Assembly (NCBI GenBank): GCA_038396585.1 | Contig: CP121691.1 | Coordinates: forward strand, 2,852,001 to 2,916,000 | Source of the DNA: Vallitaleaceae bacterium 9-2 | Lineage (GTDB): Bacteria; Bacillota; Clostridia; Lachnospirales; Vallitaleaceae | DNA: 64,000 bases | Direction of reading: 5' to 3' | Part shown: positions 45,002-56,195 of the stretch, piece after piece | How the letters are laid out: every line of letters begins with the position of its first letter | Numbering within the stretch: position 1 is the stretch's first letter | The notes under the pieces: model-generated | The model's input: only the letters and a program-made list of their open reading frames with translations | Told to the model about the DNA's origin: nothing | The model's database searches: none | Translations under genes and position numbers: made by a program

Positions 45002-45113
45002 ATTCAAGATTGATTATTTAAATCATAAAGCTTTTGATTTTTATTGTCAAGTAATATAAGTTCTCCAATGCATCTTTGCTACAAATATGCCTATGCTCTA
45101 AATAATGGTATAT

Positions 45114-45830
45114 CTACTTTTTGGCAAGTATTATACAAGGAATCGATTGTTCAACGTCCAATGGGGTTTTCAAAAAATCTCCATACGCATCTATCGTATG
45201 AAAACCAACCTGTTTTAGCGCACTCAATAGTTCTTCATATCGAATAGGTAAAAGGTTTACACAATTATCAAATGTCTGTCCTTCTACCTTTAATACAGAT
45301 TGAAAGGCAATTTTATGCTCTGTGTGCAGATAACTATATTTTCTCTCAAAGGACAACCCCAATGCTTCGTCATATAGTGTTGGTAATCCTTCAATCTTTT
45401 GATCTAAAACACGGTCATAATTGATAATCTGAAACAATAAGCGTCCCTTGGGTTTTAATATTTCATAACACTGCCTAAAAAAGGTTTCAACCTCTTGATG
45501 GTTATCTAAATGTACAATGGAATTGCCTAAACAATAGATGAAATCAAAGTTCGTATGCAGGGTTTTAATATCAAGCATATTCATAACATGCGCATCTATA
45601 TTGCTCTCTCTTTGCTTAAGCATCTCAATCATTGTCTGATCAAGGTCAATAGCCGATACGTTATGCCCTCTTCTTTCAAGTTCCATAGCATAACTTCCTG
45701 TCGCACAGGCCACATCTAATATAGTTGAAGGCGTATATGGCACTTGTTCTTCCAACAATTTTAACTTTGCCTGTTGTAACGGAAAAATATTATCATAATA
45801 TTTTGCAATCTCATCATAGAATTTTGACAT
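45114..45830 (-). CDS. Class I SAM-dependent methyltransferase
   Basis: This 238-residue enzyme has the S-adenosylmethionine-binding motif ILDVACATGSYAMEL (about 37-51), an acidic post-motif (VSAIDLDQTMIEML) and FIYCLGNSIVHL. It looks like a small-molecule methyltransferase, but the substrate is unknown. AAGAGG precedes the start. An extended -10 (TGTTATAAT) lies upstream inside a 7-bp inverted repeat (45853-45891). It is a single gene. Confidence 0.85.
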   Translation of the reverse strand: MSKFYDEIAKYYDNIFPLQQAKLKLLEEQVPYTPSTILDVACATGSYAMELERRGHNVSAIDLDQTMIEMLKQRESNIDAHVMNMLDIKTLHTNFDFIYCLGNSIVHLDNHQEVETFFRQCYEILKPKGRLLFQIINYDRVLDQKIEGLPTLYDEALGLSFERKYSYLHTEHKIAFQSVLKVEGQTFDNCVNLLPIRYEELLSALKQVGFHTIDAYGDFLKTPLDVEQSIPCIILAKK

Positions 45831-45986
45831 AGTTTACCTCTTTTCTTACAATACATTCGCTATATACATTATAACATATATTATCGAATGTCTGTATCTA
45901 TTACCCCTTCTATTATTAACAGCAGTCCTTGACGCTTTCTGTTAAGTTTTAAAGCTGAAAGCTAAAGTAAGACTTTCCTGGAGATC

Positions 45987-46027
45987 AAAAAAAGACCAAG
46001 GCGATCTATACGACTTCCTTGGTCTTT
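45987..46027 (-). terminator. Intrinsic terminator of glmS
   Basis: An 11-bp stem (45991-46001 with 46017-46027) closes a 15-nt loop and is followed on the minus strand by a U run (45987-45993). Confidence 0.85.
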
Positions 46028-46035
46028 GACTTCTT

Positions 46036-47874
46036 CTATTCAACTGTTACTGATTTTGCAAGGTTTCTCGGTTTATCAACATCATGTCCTAATCCACATG
46101 AGATATAATATGCAAAAAGTTGTTGAGGGATATTAACAAGTAACGTAGTAAGCATCCAATGGGTCTTAGGAACCATAAACACATCATCTGCAACGTGTTC
46201 AGCCATTGTATTGCCTTCAAGGGCAATAGCAATAACATCTGCGCCTCGCGCTTTGACCTCTTTAATATTGCTAATTGTTTTTTCCATCAACTCTTCTTGC
46301 CCCAAAAGCCCCATCAAGACAGACCCCTTTTCAATTAATGCAATCGGACCATGTTTGAGTTCTCCTGCTTGATAGCTTTCTGCATGTAAATAGGCAATTT
46401 CTTTAATTTTTAATGCGCCTTCCAGTGAAGCTGCATAATCTAGACCTCTACCAATGTAAAATATATTCTTCATGCTTTTATGCTTTTGTGCTAATGCTTT
46501 AACCTCATCACTTCGGTCCAAAATATGTTGAACCTGGTCAGGTAGCTTAAGAAGAGCCGCTTTAAATTCATTAAACTCCTGATCACTTACCTTTCCTAAT
46601 ATCCTTCCCATACGCATGCATAATAGATACATGGCAATTAGTTGAGAAGAATATGCTTTTGTCGAAGCTACCGCAATCTCCGGTCCGGCACTTGTATATA
46701 ATACATCATGCGCTTCTCGTGATATCGTTGACCCAACAACATTGACAATGGCCATAACTCTAGCTCCCGCTTGTTTTGCCATTCGAAGCGCTGCTAAAGT
46801 ATCTGCTGTCTCCCCCGACTGGGACACAACAATCATTAACGTATTTTCATCAAGAATTGGATCTTTATATCTAAATTCCGATGCCACTTCTGCTACCACC
46901 GGAACACGTGCAATTTTTTCAATTAGTTCTTTTCCAATTATGCCTGCATAATACGCCGTACCACAAGCGACAATGTATATCTTATTCACTTTAGCTAGGA
47001 CTTCTTCGTCGATTTTGATCTGATCTAAAACAACCTCGACAGATTCATGAGACAATCGACCATTTAACGTGTCTTTAATCACTTTTGGCTGCTCAAAAAT
47101 CTCTTTTAGCATAAAATGATCATAGCCACTTTTTTCTGCAGCGTCAATATCCCAGGTTACCGTAAAAACTTCTTTTTTCAATTCACGTTTGCTTTCATCA
47201 AATATTTTTACTGAATCCTTGGTTAAAATAGCCGCTTCGCCATCTTCCAAAAAATACACATTCCGCGTATATTTTAAAAGTGCAGGAATATCCGATGCCA
47301 GGAAGTTTTCTTGCTCTCCTAGTCCGATTACTAACGGACTGTCTTTTCGAACTGCAATAATCTGGTCAGGGTTTTGATGTGAAATGACCCCTAACCCATA
47401 AGAGCCTTTTAAGTTTTTTGTCGCAGCCATAACTACCGAGAAAAAGTCTTCATGCACTTCTTGCTTTAAGGTATCTTCGATTAGATGAACGATAACTTCT
47501 GTATCAGTCTCTGAAGCAAACATATAGCCCTTCTTCTGAAGTTCATGTTTGATTTCTAAATAGTTTTCAATGATTCCATTATGAACAACTGCAATATCTG
47601 TTGCAGTATTCATATGGGGATGTGCATTGTCATAAGAAGGTTCCCCATGTGTTGCCCACCGTGTATGTCCAATTCCCATAGTTCCTGACAACGGTTGTGC
47701 TTCTAGACAGATTTCTAAATCTTTTAGTCGCCCTTTTGTTTTAACAAGTTCAATGGTTTCATCAAAAACAGCCACCCCTGCCGAATCATAGCCTCGATAT
47801 TCTAATGCTTTTAGTCCGTCGACTAGAAAAGGCGTGGCTTTTTTATTTCCGATATATCCAACAATTCCACACAT
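46036..47874 (-). CDS. glmS: Glutamine-fructose-6-phosphate aminotransferase
   Basis: This enzyme makes glucosamine-6-phosphate, the first step of UDP-GlcNAc synthesis for the cell wall. It has 612 residues. The catalytic Cys2 of the glutaminase domain (MCGIVGYIG) and two SIS sugar-isomerase domains (about 285-425 and 455-600; SQSGETADTLAAL, ESYQAGELKHGPIALIE) are present. It is 10 bp behind glmM, which leaves no room for a glmS ribozyme, so feedback must act elsewhere. Confidence 0.97.
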   Translation of the reverse strand: MCGIVGYIGNKKATPFLVDGLKALEYRGYDSAGVAVFDETIELVKTKGRLKDLEICLEAQPLSGTMGIGHTRWATHGEPSYDNAHPHMNTATDIAVVHNGIIENYLEIKHELQKKGYMFASETDTEVIVHLIEDTLKQEVHEDFFSVVMAATKNLKGSYGLGVISHQNPDQIIAVRKDSPLVIGLGEQENFLASDIPALLKYTRNVYFLEDGEAAILTKDSVKIFDESKRELKKEVFTVTWDIDAAEKSGYDHFMLKEIFEQPKVIKDTLNGRLSHESVEVVLDQIKIDEEVLAKVNKIYIVACGTAYYAGIIGKELIEKIARVPVVAEVASEFRYKDPILDENTLMIVVSQSGETADTLAALRMAKQAGARVMAIVNVVGSTISREAHDVLYTSAGPEIAVASTKAYSSQLIAMYLLCMRMGRILGKVSDQEFNEFKAALLKLPDQVQHILDRSDEVKALAQKHKSMKNIFYIGRGLDYAASLEGALKIKEIAYLHAESYQAGELKHGPIALIEKGSVLMGLLGQEELMEKTISNIKEVKARGADVIAIALEGNTMAEHVADDVFMVPKTHWMLTTLLVNIPQQLFAYYISCGLGHDVDKPRNLAKSVTVE

Positions 47875-47883
47875 AATAGGCTC

Positions 47884-49233
47884 CTAACTTAACAATTCTT
47901 CAATTAAAGTTGCAAGTGCATTTGCATCGCGCTGAAGTTCAGCTTTGTTCTTGCCTTCAATCATTACACGCACTAACGGCTCAGTTCCTGATGGACGTAT
48001 TAACACACGACCTTCTCCTGCAAATTTTTCTTCAAGTTGTTCAATTGCTTCTACAATGGTAGGGTTGTTTTGATATGCATATTTTTTTTCTGTCGTTACT
48101 TTGGCATTAACAAGCACTTGAGGTAATACATTCATAATGGATGCTAATTCAGACAGTTTTTTCCCTGTATCTTTAACGACCTCAAGAACATGTAGTGCCG
48201 TTAACAAGCCATCACCTGTGGTGTTTTCATCCAAGAAGATGATGTGTCCTGACTGTTCTCCGCCAATGTTATAATCTTCTTCTAGCATTCGCTCTAATAC
48301 ATAGCGATCCCCGACTTGAGTCTGAACAATATTTATGCCTTGCTCTTGTCCCATAAGGGTAAAGCCTAGGTTACTCATAACTGTTCCGACAATGGTATCT
48401 TTTTTTAATGTTCCTTTATTTTTCATATAATTTCCACAAATAGCCATGAGTTGATCACCATCAACTAATCGTCCATGCTCATCAACAGCCAAGCATCTAT
48501 CTGCATCTCCATCAAATGCAAATCCAATATCAGCTCCGACTTGGATAACATATGCCTTCAAGTCTTCCATATGTGTTGATCCACATGCTTTATTGATATT
48601 CGTTCCATCTGGCTCATTATGAATAATCACAACCTCAGCTCCTAGCTCTCTAAGCGCTTCAGGTGCTGAAACATAGGATGCGCCATTAGCACAATCTATG
48701 ACGACCTTCAAACCGTCAAATCGATGATTCACTTGTCGTTTTGCATAGCGAATATAATCATAGATACTTTCAAATCGATATTGCACACGCCCTATCCCTG
48801 TACCTATGGGTAATTCAATGCCTTCACAGTTATTATTGATAATCGCTTCGATCTCTTCTTCAAGGGCATCTGATAGTTTATACCCTGCACTATTAAAAAA
48901 CTTGATTCCATTATATTCCACCGGATTATGGGATGCGGAAATAACAACACCTGCATCTGCCTCATATTCTCGCGTCAAATATGCTACTGCCGGAGTTGGC
49001 ACCACTCCAATGGATATCGCATTGGCTCCAACCGAGCAAATCCCTGCAATCATAGCCGCCGTTAACATTTCGCCACTTAATCGTGTATCTCTTCCAATAA
49101 GGATTGTTGGCTTATGGCTCTTCTCCTTCGTTAATACGTAGGCACCTGCCTGTCCTAATCTATATGCTAAATCTACTGTGAGCTCTTTGTTCGCAACACC
49201 TCTAACGCCATCGGTTCCAAATAATATCCCCAT
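47884..49233 (-). CDS. glmM: Phosphoglucosamine mutase
   Basis: This enzyme converts glucosamine-6-phosphate to the 1-phosphate. It has 449 residues. The active-site serine is in [14 protein letters not shown] (about residue 100), the metal loop is DGDADR (about 240), and the sugar-phosphate site is near the C-terminus ([11 protein letters not shown]). It forms an operon with glmS and has its own promoter, separate from cdaA-cdaR by a terminator. Confidence 0.97.
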   Translation of the reverse strand: MGILFGTDGVRGVANKELTVDLAYRLGQAGAYVLTKEKSHKPTILIGRDTRLSGEMLTAAMIAGICSVGANAISIGVVPTPAVAYLTREYEADAGVVISASHNPVEYNGIKFFNSAGYKLSDALEEEIEAIINNNCEGIELPIGTGIGRVQYRFESIYDYIRYAKRQVNHRFDGLKVVIDCANGASYVSAPEALRELGAEVVIIHNEPDGTNINKACGSTHMEDLKAYVIQVGADIGFAFDGDADRCLAVDEHGRLVDGDQLMAICGNYMKNKGTLKKDTIVGTVMSNLGFTLMGQEQGINIVQTQVGDRYVLERMLEEDYNIGGEQSGHIIFLDENTTGDGLLTALHVLEVVKDTGKKLSELASIMNVLPQVLVNAKVTTEKKYAYQNNPTIVEAIEQLEEKFAGEGRVLIRPSGTEPLVRVMIEGKNKAELQRDANALATLIEELLS

Positions 49234-49266
49234 CTACGTTCTCCTTTCATTTTTTTCACAGGTTTA

Positions 49267-49294
49267 ATTATATCATGTACCAGCTAAACTGCAA
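49267..49294 (-). promoter_or_regulatory. Promoter of glmM-glmS
   Basis: TTGCAG, a 16-bp spacer and a perfect TATAAT preceded by TGA (extended -10). It lies about 34 bp before glmM. Confidence 0.7.
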
Positions 49295-49305
49295 TTTATT
49301 TAGGC

Positions 49306-49382
49306 GAAAAAAGAACATCAAATCTCCTATGGTATATACCACTTCTGTAATGGTACACATACACTTTCAAAAGATTTGATGT
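49306..49382 (-). terminator. Long hairpin terminator after cdaR
   Basis: An 11-bp outer stem (49315-49325 with 49372-49382) with an inner GGTATATACC hairpin is followed on the minus strand by a U run ending near 49306. Confidence 0.7.
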
Positions 49383-49402
49383 CTATTTATTGTTCACCTT
49401 AT

Positions 49403-50665
49403 CTACTCTAGTTGTTCCTCCGACTCTTCGTCAATAATCGGAGCTTCTGTTATGCTTCGTGTTAACTCAATTAATATACTTGGACGTTCAGAAACCAATT
49501 CAACGTTAGAAGGAATGAAGATATTTAACTCTACCTCATGAATCCCTTCCTCTAGGTTATCTACATTAAGGCTTGGAGAAATACGCTCTATCGTCACATT
49601 TTCAAGTTGAGACTGTAATCCTCTAAACGTCACCGCATACCCTGTTGTTTCTTCTACATAGGCAAATTGCATATCCTCAGGAAGTCGTCTAAGCGTTATG
49701 TCGCCTGAATTAATCTCAACTGTTTTTTCTAATATCGGTTCAACTTGGATTACAACCTCAACACTTTGAATGTCGTTATGAATATAAATACCTAAAGGCA
49801 ATAAATCCGCAACATTAGCTGTAACTGTTGTTGTCTGTGTCAATTGTGTCATTCCAATGTCCGCTATCGTTATGTTTTTGATTGCATCAATATCGTTTTC
49901 ATCGCCACGCACTCTAAGCTTGTCCTGACTCAACGATATGTCAACAACTTCATATCCTTCCGCAGCCAAATTATTTAAATCCGTTAATATATCAATTGAT
50001 TTCACTTTATCAATCGGAACTTGAATTTGTACTTGTGTTATACTCTTACTTAAGCCTCGAATGATATTATTGTTATCATCAATAATCTGAGGGGTACTAT
50101 ATAGTGTCACATCACGTACAACCCCTTCTATGTTGACCGGTACAAGCACGCTTTTAATGAGACCAATCTTAGATTCCGGTCCTTGTATTTCAATGTTATT
50201 CGGGGAGATAACCGGATCCAAGTATACGTAATTCTCACTTGGCTCTCCTTCCATATAGTATTGAATTTCCTTTTGTACCGTGATGATATTCTCTAAGTCA
50301 ACCATCATCACACTTGGCATTTTATCAATCACTGTAACACCATCTGGAACTTCTATTTGGATGTCTATCGCTCCCGTTATAGATTTTTTTTCTAAATCTG
50401 CATAGGCATGAACATCACGACTCGTCATCCGATCTACTACAGAACGCTTTCCACGAACACGAACCGATATTGTCTCGCCTTCTCTATATTCAATTGCTTT
50501 CATTTCAGATGTTATGGCTTCTTCATTAATCTTTTCCACAGATATATCACCAATGACTCGTGTTGTCAACGGATCTTCATAGTTAACCACAATGAGCCAA
50601 ATTAAAAATGCAAGAATGATTGAAAGCAGCTTCCACCCTAAGTTATTCGTTATCTTTTCTACCAA
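49403..50665 (-). CDS. cdaR: YbbR-domain protein CdaR, regulator of CdaA
   Basis: This 420-residue membrane-anchored protein has one N-terminal membrane segment (about 10-30) and a run of YbbR domains outside the cell. In Firmicutes CdaR binds and controls the diadenylate cyclase CdaA. The two genes overlap by 23 bp, so they are translationally coupled. An acidic tail ends the protein. Confidence 0.92.
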   Translation of the reverse strand: MVEKITNNLGWKLLSIILAFLIWLIVVNYEDPLTTRVIGDISVEKINEEAITSEMKAIEYREGETISVRVRGKRSVVDRMTSRDVHAYADLEKKSITGAIDIQIEVPDGVTVIDKMPSVMMVDLENIITVQKEIQYYMEGEPSENYVYLDPVISPNNIEIQGPESKIGLIKSVLVPVNIEGVVRDVTLYSTPQIIDDNNNIIRGLSKSITQVQIQVPIDKVKSIDILTDLNNLAAEGYEVVDISLSQDKLRVRGDENDIDAIKNITIADIGMTQLTQTTTVTANVADLLPLGIYIHNDIQSVEVVIQVEPILEKTVEINSGDITLRRLPEDMQFAYVEETTGYAVTFRGLQSQLENVTIERISPSLNVDNLEEGIHEVELNIFIPSNVELVSERPSILIELTRSITEAPIIDEESEEQLE

Positions 50666-51527
50666 CTTTAGGCCACCCCTTCCACAATTTAAAGGCTTTT
50701 TTCTCTGTTGAATTTAGGTATAGATGTAATAGTTTGTTTTTTAAATATTCTGCTTCAACTCCACGTACAAGATTTCCACCTAGAGCAGCAGATACTTTTC
50801 CGTTTTCCTCAGATACAATAATAACAATAGCGTCTGATACTTCGGATATCCCTAACCCGGCTCTATGTCTCGTCCCTAATTCTTTGCTTAAGGACTTGTT
50901 ATCTGATAGTGGCAAGTAGCATGTCGCCGCCTCAATTCGATTGCCACGAATAATAACCGCTCCATCATGTAGTGGTGTGTTATGTTCAAAAATATTCATA
51001 AGAATTTGTTTTGTCACATAAGCACCGATTTTTATCCCTGTTTTTTCATATTCATCCAACCGCTCTTTTTGTTCAATAACAATGAGGGCTCCTGTTTTCG
51101 CACTCGACATTTCAAAGACAGCTTTTACAATCTCTGAAATAATTGTCTCATCAAGCCCGCCTTCTTTATCTCTATTATCATCAAATGAAATGATTGAGTT
51201 TAAAAAGTTTTTACGCCCAAGCTGTTCAAGGGCACGTCGCAATTCAGGTTGAAACACGATAATCAGAGCTATAATACCTACATTTATAGTTTTGCTGAAA
51301 ATCCATAAAATCGTATTAAGCTCAAATATTGTTGCAATTGCCGATACCATCCCTAAGACAATAATGCCTTTGAACAATGTCCATGCACGTGTCCCTCGTA
51401 CCCAAAGCATCAGTTCATAGATAACAAATGCGATGATGAAAACTTCAATCAAGTCTTTGACTTTGATGGTCGGTAATTGATACATAAATTCATAAATTGC
51501 TTCAAGTAAATCTTTTATCGACGTCAT
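50643..51527 (-). CDS. cdaA: Diadenylate cyclase CdaA
   Basis: This enzyme makes c-di-AMP from two ATP at the membrane. It has 294 residues. About three N-terminal membrane segments (to residue 95) precede the DAC domain, whose DGAVIIRGN and RHRAGLGISE motifs bind and act on ATP. It precedes cdaR. The classical cdaA-cdaR-glmM gene order is kept. Confidence 0.95.
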   Translation of the reverse strand: MTSIKDLLEAIYEFMYQLPTIKVKDLIEVFIIAFVIYELMLWVRGTRAWTLFKGIIVLGMVSAIATIFELNTILWIFSKTINVGIIALIIVFQPELRRALEQLGRKNFLNSIISFDDNRDKEGGLDETIISEIVKAVFEMSSAKTGALIVIEQKERLDEYEKTGIKIGAYVTKQILMNIFEHNTPLHDGAVIIRGNRIEAATCYLPLSDNKSLSKELGTRHRAGLGISEVSDAIVIIVSEENGKVSAALGGNLVRGVEAEYLKNKLLHLYLNSTEKKAFKLWKGWPKVGRKDNE

Positions 51528-51558
51528 TGCGCCACCTCAATCAATCTTAAATCACTTC

Positions 51559-52491
51559 TTATAATCGTTTAATTTCTTTGTGCGTTCTTACGGCTTTAAC
51601 CTTTGGAATGGTCTTCACATAATAATAGTAATCATCATCTTCAAACTGAAGACTTTCAGCACTTTTATAATCCAAGCTAAACTTGAAGAATTGCATAACT
51701 CCAACAAGTCCTGCTGAAAGTATCGTTCCAAGGATTGGCCATACAAGTCCAAGCTGTGTGTTTAAAACTACATTACCAATACTATAGATAATAATATATG
51801 TTAATGCGCCTACACCAATTGTGATATACCAGATATAATCTATCTGTAATTTTTTTACAAAATACATAACCACAATAACTGCTGAAAATGCAAAAATCAT
51901 TAAAAGTAACCCTTTGTCATTTAATAATACATTGGACAAATAGCCATACATATCTAAAATAATATCTGGACTTTCAAACAATGTTGCACCGTCTACTCTT
52001 AAATCCATAAGTCCCGGAATATATTTTGTGAACTGATAGACCCCCAGTCCAACAGCAATAGGAATCAACGTTCCCGGTCCAAAGAACAATCCTGCGAATA
52101 AAGGCACAATATATACCATGTTGATACTGGCTAATAATGGTACAATAATAATAAAATAGCTATACTTTGGTTGTAAGCGACCAAAGAGCAAGTAAACCGC
52201 AATCATAAGTAATGTAACAATCAACATTACTTCCATCGACGCACTAAATAGTTGAATAGCGACTACAAAAATCAATAGTAATAAAAACCAGCTTCCAGGT
52301 AAAAAAGCCGCCATCAATGCCAATGCAATATTAATGGTAATCTTTGACAATGCAGGTGAATATGCCAAAAATGCGTTTAAGCGCATTAATATAATCAGTG
52401 CAACAATAAATTTTCCAACCAAATTAACGATAAAATCAAATCTCTTATATAAAGCTACCATAATAGCTTTAATTTCTAGTAAACGTGTCAT
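51559..52491 (-). CDS. Polytopic membrane protein upstream of cdaA
   Basis: This 310-residue protein has about eight hydrophobic segments and a short cytoplasmic tail with an acidic and tyrosine-rich run (LQFEDDDYYYYVKTIPKV), a pattern I recall in related genomes. Its function is unknown. The gene lies 31 bp before cdaA and 14 bp after the preceding gene, in the c-di-AMP operon. A transport or partner role for CdaA is only inference. Confidence 0.75.
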   Translation of the reverse strand: MTRLLEIKAIMVALYKRFDFIVNLVGKFIVALIILMRLNAFLAYSPALSKITINIALALMAAFLPGSWFLLLLIFVVAIQLFSASMEVMLIVTLLMIAVYLLFGRLQPKYSYFIIIVPLLASINMVYIVPLFAGLFFGPGTLIPIAVGLGVYQFTKYIPGLMDLRVDGATLFESPDIILDMYGYLSNVLLNDKGLLLMIFAFSAVIVVMYFVKKLQIDYIWYITIGVGALTYIIIYSIGNVVLNTQLGLVWPILGTILSAGLVGVMQFFKFSLDYKSAESLQFEDDDYYYYVKTIPKVKAVRTHKEIKRL

Positions 52492-52505
52492 CGTGCTCCT
52501 CCCGA

Positions 52506-52895
52506 CTACTTGCTTTTTGAAAACTGTTCTAAAGCTTTCAATTCTTTTTCATATTCTTTGACGCGCATGTATGCATCGTTATATTCATTGCGGTAGATTC
52601 TTCCACTAACGAATGCATAGACCACCATCGTAAATACCCATATTGCTAAATAGTTGATACCGACTCCGACAAAATCAAAATCCGTAAAAGTTGCCATATT
52701 TCCCAAAAATGCTACTGCAAAATCTGCCCCTAAAATGATGATGAGTGCAATCGTTACAAGAACGCAAGTTACAAATCCATTATAAGAAATATAATCATTC
52801 TTCAAGCGTTGCGTAATCTCCAAATCTTTCTTTCCTTGGTTCTTCTCATAGGAGGCTAGCTTTGTCATTAGTATAATTTTCTTTTCATTAACCAT
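52506..52895 (-). CDS. Small membrane protein, first gene of the cda operon
   Basis: This 129-residue protein has a charged N-terminus (about 1-40), two hydrophobic segments (about 43-63 and 75-97) and a charged helical tail. The start is set at 52895 (AAGAGGTAG upstream). It has a strong promoter just upstream and opens the operon to cdaA-cdaR. I do not recognise it. Confidence 0.7.
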   Translation of the reverse strand: MVNEKKIILMTKLASYEKNQGKKDLEITQRLKNDYISYNGFVTCVLVTIALIIILGADFAVAFLGNMATFTDFDFVGVGINYLAIWVFTMVVYAFVSGRIYRNEYNDAYMRVKEYEKELKALEQFSKSK

Positions 52896-52932
52896 GGAAC
52901 TACCTCTTTTCTTAGCGTTTTGCATCATTACC

Positions 52933-52960
52933 ATTATATCATATTTCTTCTCTTATACAA
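52933..52960 (-). promoter_or_regulatory. Promoter of the cdaA operon
   Basis: TTGTAT, a 16-bp spacer and perfect TATAAT with an extended TGA, about 38 bp before the first gene. Confidence 0.7.
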
Positions 52961-52998
52961 GAAAAAGCCCTACCAATAACATTACAATTTGATGACAG

Positions 52999-53055
52999 AA
53001 AAAAAGCCAAATGATATATCGATTTGCATCGAGGGGTAAATATATCATTTGGCTT
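52999..53055 (-). terminator. Intrinsic terminator of the MerR-type gene
   Basis: A 15-bp stem (53004-53018 with 53041-53055) closes a 22-nt loop and is followed on the minus strand by a U run. Confidence 0.8.
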
Positions 53056-53080
53056 ATGTACCTATTCATGTTTTTTAGCA

Positions 53081-53983
53081 TTAATAGATCTTTTCATTGT
53101 AGTGGAACAAGTACATTCGGTAGAGTCCTGCACCTTGCATGGCGATAAGGCTTACTGGAATAACCCACTCTTCAATGGCGGGTTCCATTGGCAAGAACAC
53201 CTTCCAAATCAATATGATATCAATAAAAATCAATGCAGGAACTAACCAATATTTATGCAAGAGCCATAAAATTTTTTTCCGTCCTTTAGGAATATCCTCA
53301 GATTGGACCTCTCGGTCTTTAGTGTAGCAGTGTACATGTGCAATAGGTATTCCACGGACACTATTATAATAACGTTCCGCTGTGTACTCCACACCATTTA
53401 GGGTAAATTCGGGGTACATCGATTCCTTGGTGATAACAATATCCACATTCTCTTTTTGCGCATACTCAAACAAGGCATCGGAAAAACCACGGGCATTTGT
53501 TATGGCTACGTTTGGCATAAAGGTAAAATCTCGCTCTTTATTGAGCTCACGTAATTGCTTGTAATCATGAACCCAAGAAGTAAAAAATCCAAATTTACTT
53601 CTATCTTCCATCTCTTCTAGGCACTGATCTACGTTAAGCGTCTGAATCTCTTTACTTCGCCCTTTTAGTTGATCACAAAATTGTATAGCCGCCTGCAATG
53701 CATTCGCCTTTTCTTCAAGACGAAGCTTTTGATTGGATAAAGCCTGTTCCAATGTCTGCTCATTTTCAAGTACTTCTTTAATCTCGTCTAAAGGCATATC
53801 CAACATCCGAAACATTTTAATGACTTTAATGGTCCAAATATCTTTTTCACCATATACTCTATAGCCGTTTTTTTCATTTCGCTCCGGTGAAAGCAATCCT
53901 TCTTTTTCATAAAAGCGAAGATTACGTTTAGATACATTGGTCATCTTTTCAACTTGATTAATATTTATTTTGTTTTCCATCAT
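53081..53983 (-). CDS. Membrane-anchored MerR-family regulator
   Basis: This 300-residue protein has a MerR DNA-binding domain at the N-terminus (about 1-70, ININQVEKMTNVSKRNLRFYEKEGLL) and a coiled-coil dimer helix. A central region of about 120 residues and two C-terminal membrane segments (about 247-268 and 275-292) follow. Ordinary MerR proteins are soluble, so this one appears to work from the membrane. The start at 53983 follows GGAGGTGG. Its promoter (54003-54033) has the long spacer typical of MerR-controlled promoters, suggesting autoregulation. Signal unknown. Confidence 0.85.
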   Translation of the reverse strand: MMENKININQVEKMTNVSKRNLRFYEKEGLLSPERNEKNGYRVYGEKDIWTIKVIKMFRMLDMPLDEIKEVLENEQTLEQALSNQKLRLEEKANALQAAIQFCDQLKGRSKEIQTLNVDQCLEEMEDRSKFGFFTSWVHDYKQLRELNKERDFTFMPNVAITNARGFSDALFEYAQKENVDIVITKESMYPEFTLNGVEYTAERYYNSVRGIPIAHVHCYTKDREVQSEDIPKGRKKILWLLHKYWLVPALIFIDIILIWKVFLPMEPAIEEWVIPVSLIAMQGAGLYRMYLFHYNEKIY

Positions 53984-54002
53984 TTTATCCACCTCCACTT
54001 AT

Positions 54003-54033
54003 AATATAAGGGTTACACCTCATAGAAGGTCAA
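54003..54033 (-). promoter_or_regulatory. MerR-type promoter with 19-bp spacer and dyad
   Basis: TTGACC, a 19-bp spacer and TATATT on the minus strand. The dyad ACCT-CATAGA-AGGT (54017-54030) lies in the spacer. Overlong spacers with a dyad are the hallmark of promoters twisted open by MerR regulators. Confidence 0.65.
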
Positions 54034-54065
54034 GCTTTTTTATATATTTTATCATAAAACCCAAA

Positions 54066-54100
54066 AAAAACCATGAAATACATACGCTTTCATGGTTTTT
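54066..54100. terminator. Terminator of lysS
   Basis: A 13-bp stem (54066-54078 with 54088-54100) closes a 9-nt loop, with A and T runs on both sides. Confidence 0.85.
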
Positions 54101-54125
54101 ATACATTATGTGTATTGATATTTTG

Positions 54126-55637
<1,512 letters not shown>

Positions 55638-55646
55638 TTATTTTAT

Positions 55647-56126
55647 TTATCTATGTATCTCTAATACTTTAAACTTTACTGTTCCACCTGTTTTTAAGTC
55701 AATCTCTACGATGTCGCCTTCTTTTGCCCCAAGTAATTTTGCCCCGACTGGCGATTCATTGGAAATCTTACCTTTTAAAGGATCCGCTTCGGTTGAGCCG
55801 ACAATGGCATAGTCAAGTTCTTCTTCAAATTCAAGGTCATACAAGCGAACCTTGCAACCAATACTTACCATACTCAAGTCAACTTCGTCTTCATCAATTA
55901 CTTCGGCATTTTTTAATATCTTCTCCAATTCAACAATACGTGCTTCAATCTCACCTTGTTCATCTTTTGCAGAGTCGTATTCGGCATTTTCGGATAAATC
56001 GCCTTGCGCTCTTGCTTCTTTAATTTTTTCTGCAATTTCTTTTCGCTTTACAAGTTTTAAGTGTTGTAACTCGTCTTCTAAAGCTTTTAACCCATTATAC
56101 GTCAGAATATTTTTCTTGTCTGGCAT
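55647..56126 (-). CDS. greA: Transcription elongation factor GreA
   Basis: This 159-residue factor helps stalled RNA polymerase by stimulating transcript cleavage. The N-terminal coiled coil holds the acidic tip motif ([20 protein letters not shown]), and a C-terminal FKBP-like domain follows. It lies between dusB and lysS, as in many Firmicutes, and has a consensus promoter of its own. Confidence 0.97.
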   Translation of the reverse strand: MPDKKNILTYNGLKALEDELQHLKLVKRKEIAEKIKEARAQGDLSENAEYDSAKDEQGEIEARIVELEKILKNAEVIDEDEVDLSMVSIGCKVRLYDLEFEEELDYAIVGSTEADPLKGKISNESPVGAKLLGAKEGDIVEIDLKTGGTVKFKVLEIHR

Positions 56127-56154
56127 TTTTACTACACCTCGTCTTTCTTATAGG

Positions 56155-56170
56155 GGTGCGCATGCGCACC
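56155..56170. promoter_or_regulatory. GC-rich 16-bp perfect palindrome in the greA leader
   Basis: GGTGCGCATGCGCACC is an exact palindrome in otherwise AT-rich DNA. It lies about 26-41 nt into the predicted greA mRNA, 29 bp before the start codon. It would form a stable hairpin or could bind a dimeric protein. Confidence 0.6.
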
Positions 56171-56195
56171 AGCTACAATATGATATATTCGTAGT

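Noticed and set aside
46039-46049. A partial copy of the 15-bp motif (CAACTGTTACT)
   Set aside because: It is only 11 bases, lies inside the glmS coding sequence and needs no further explanation.
47875-47883. glmS ribozyme
   Set aside because: Only 9 bp lie between glmM and glmS, and nothing ribozyme-like was seen before glmM.
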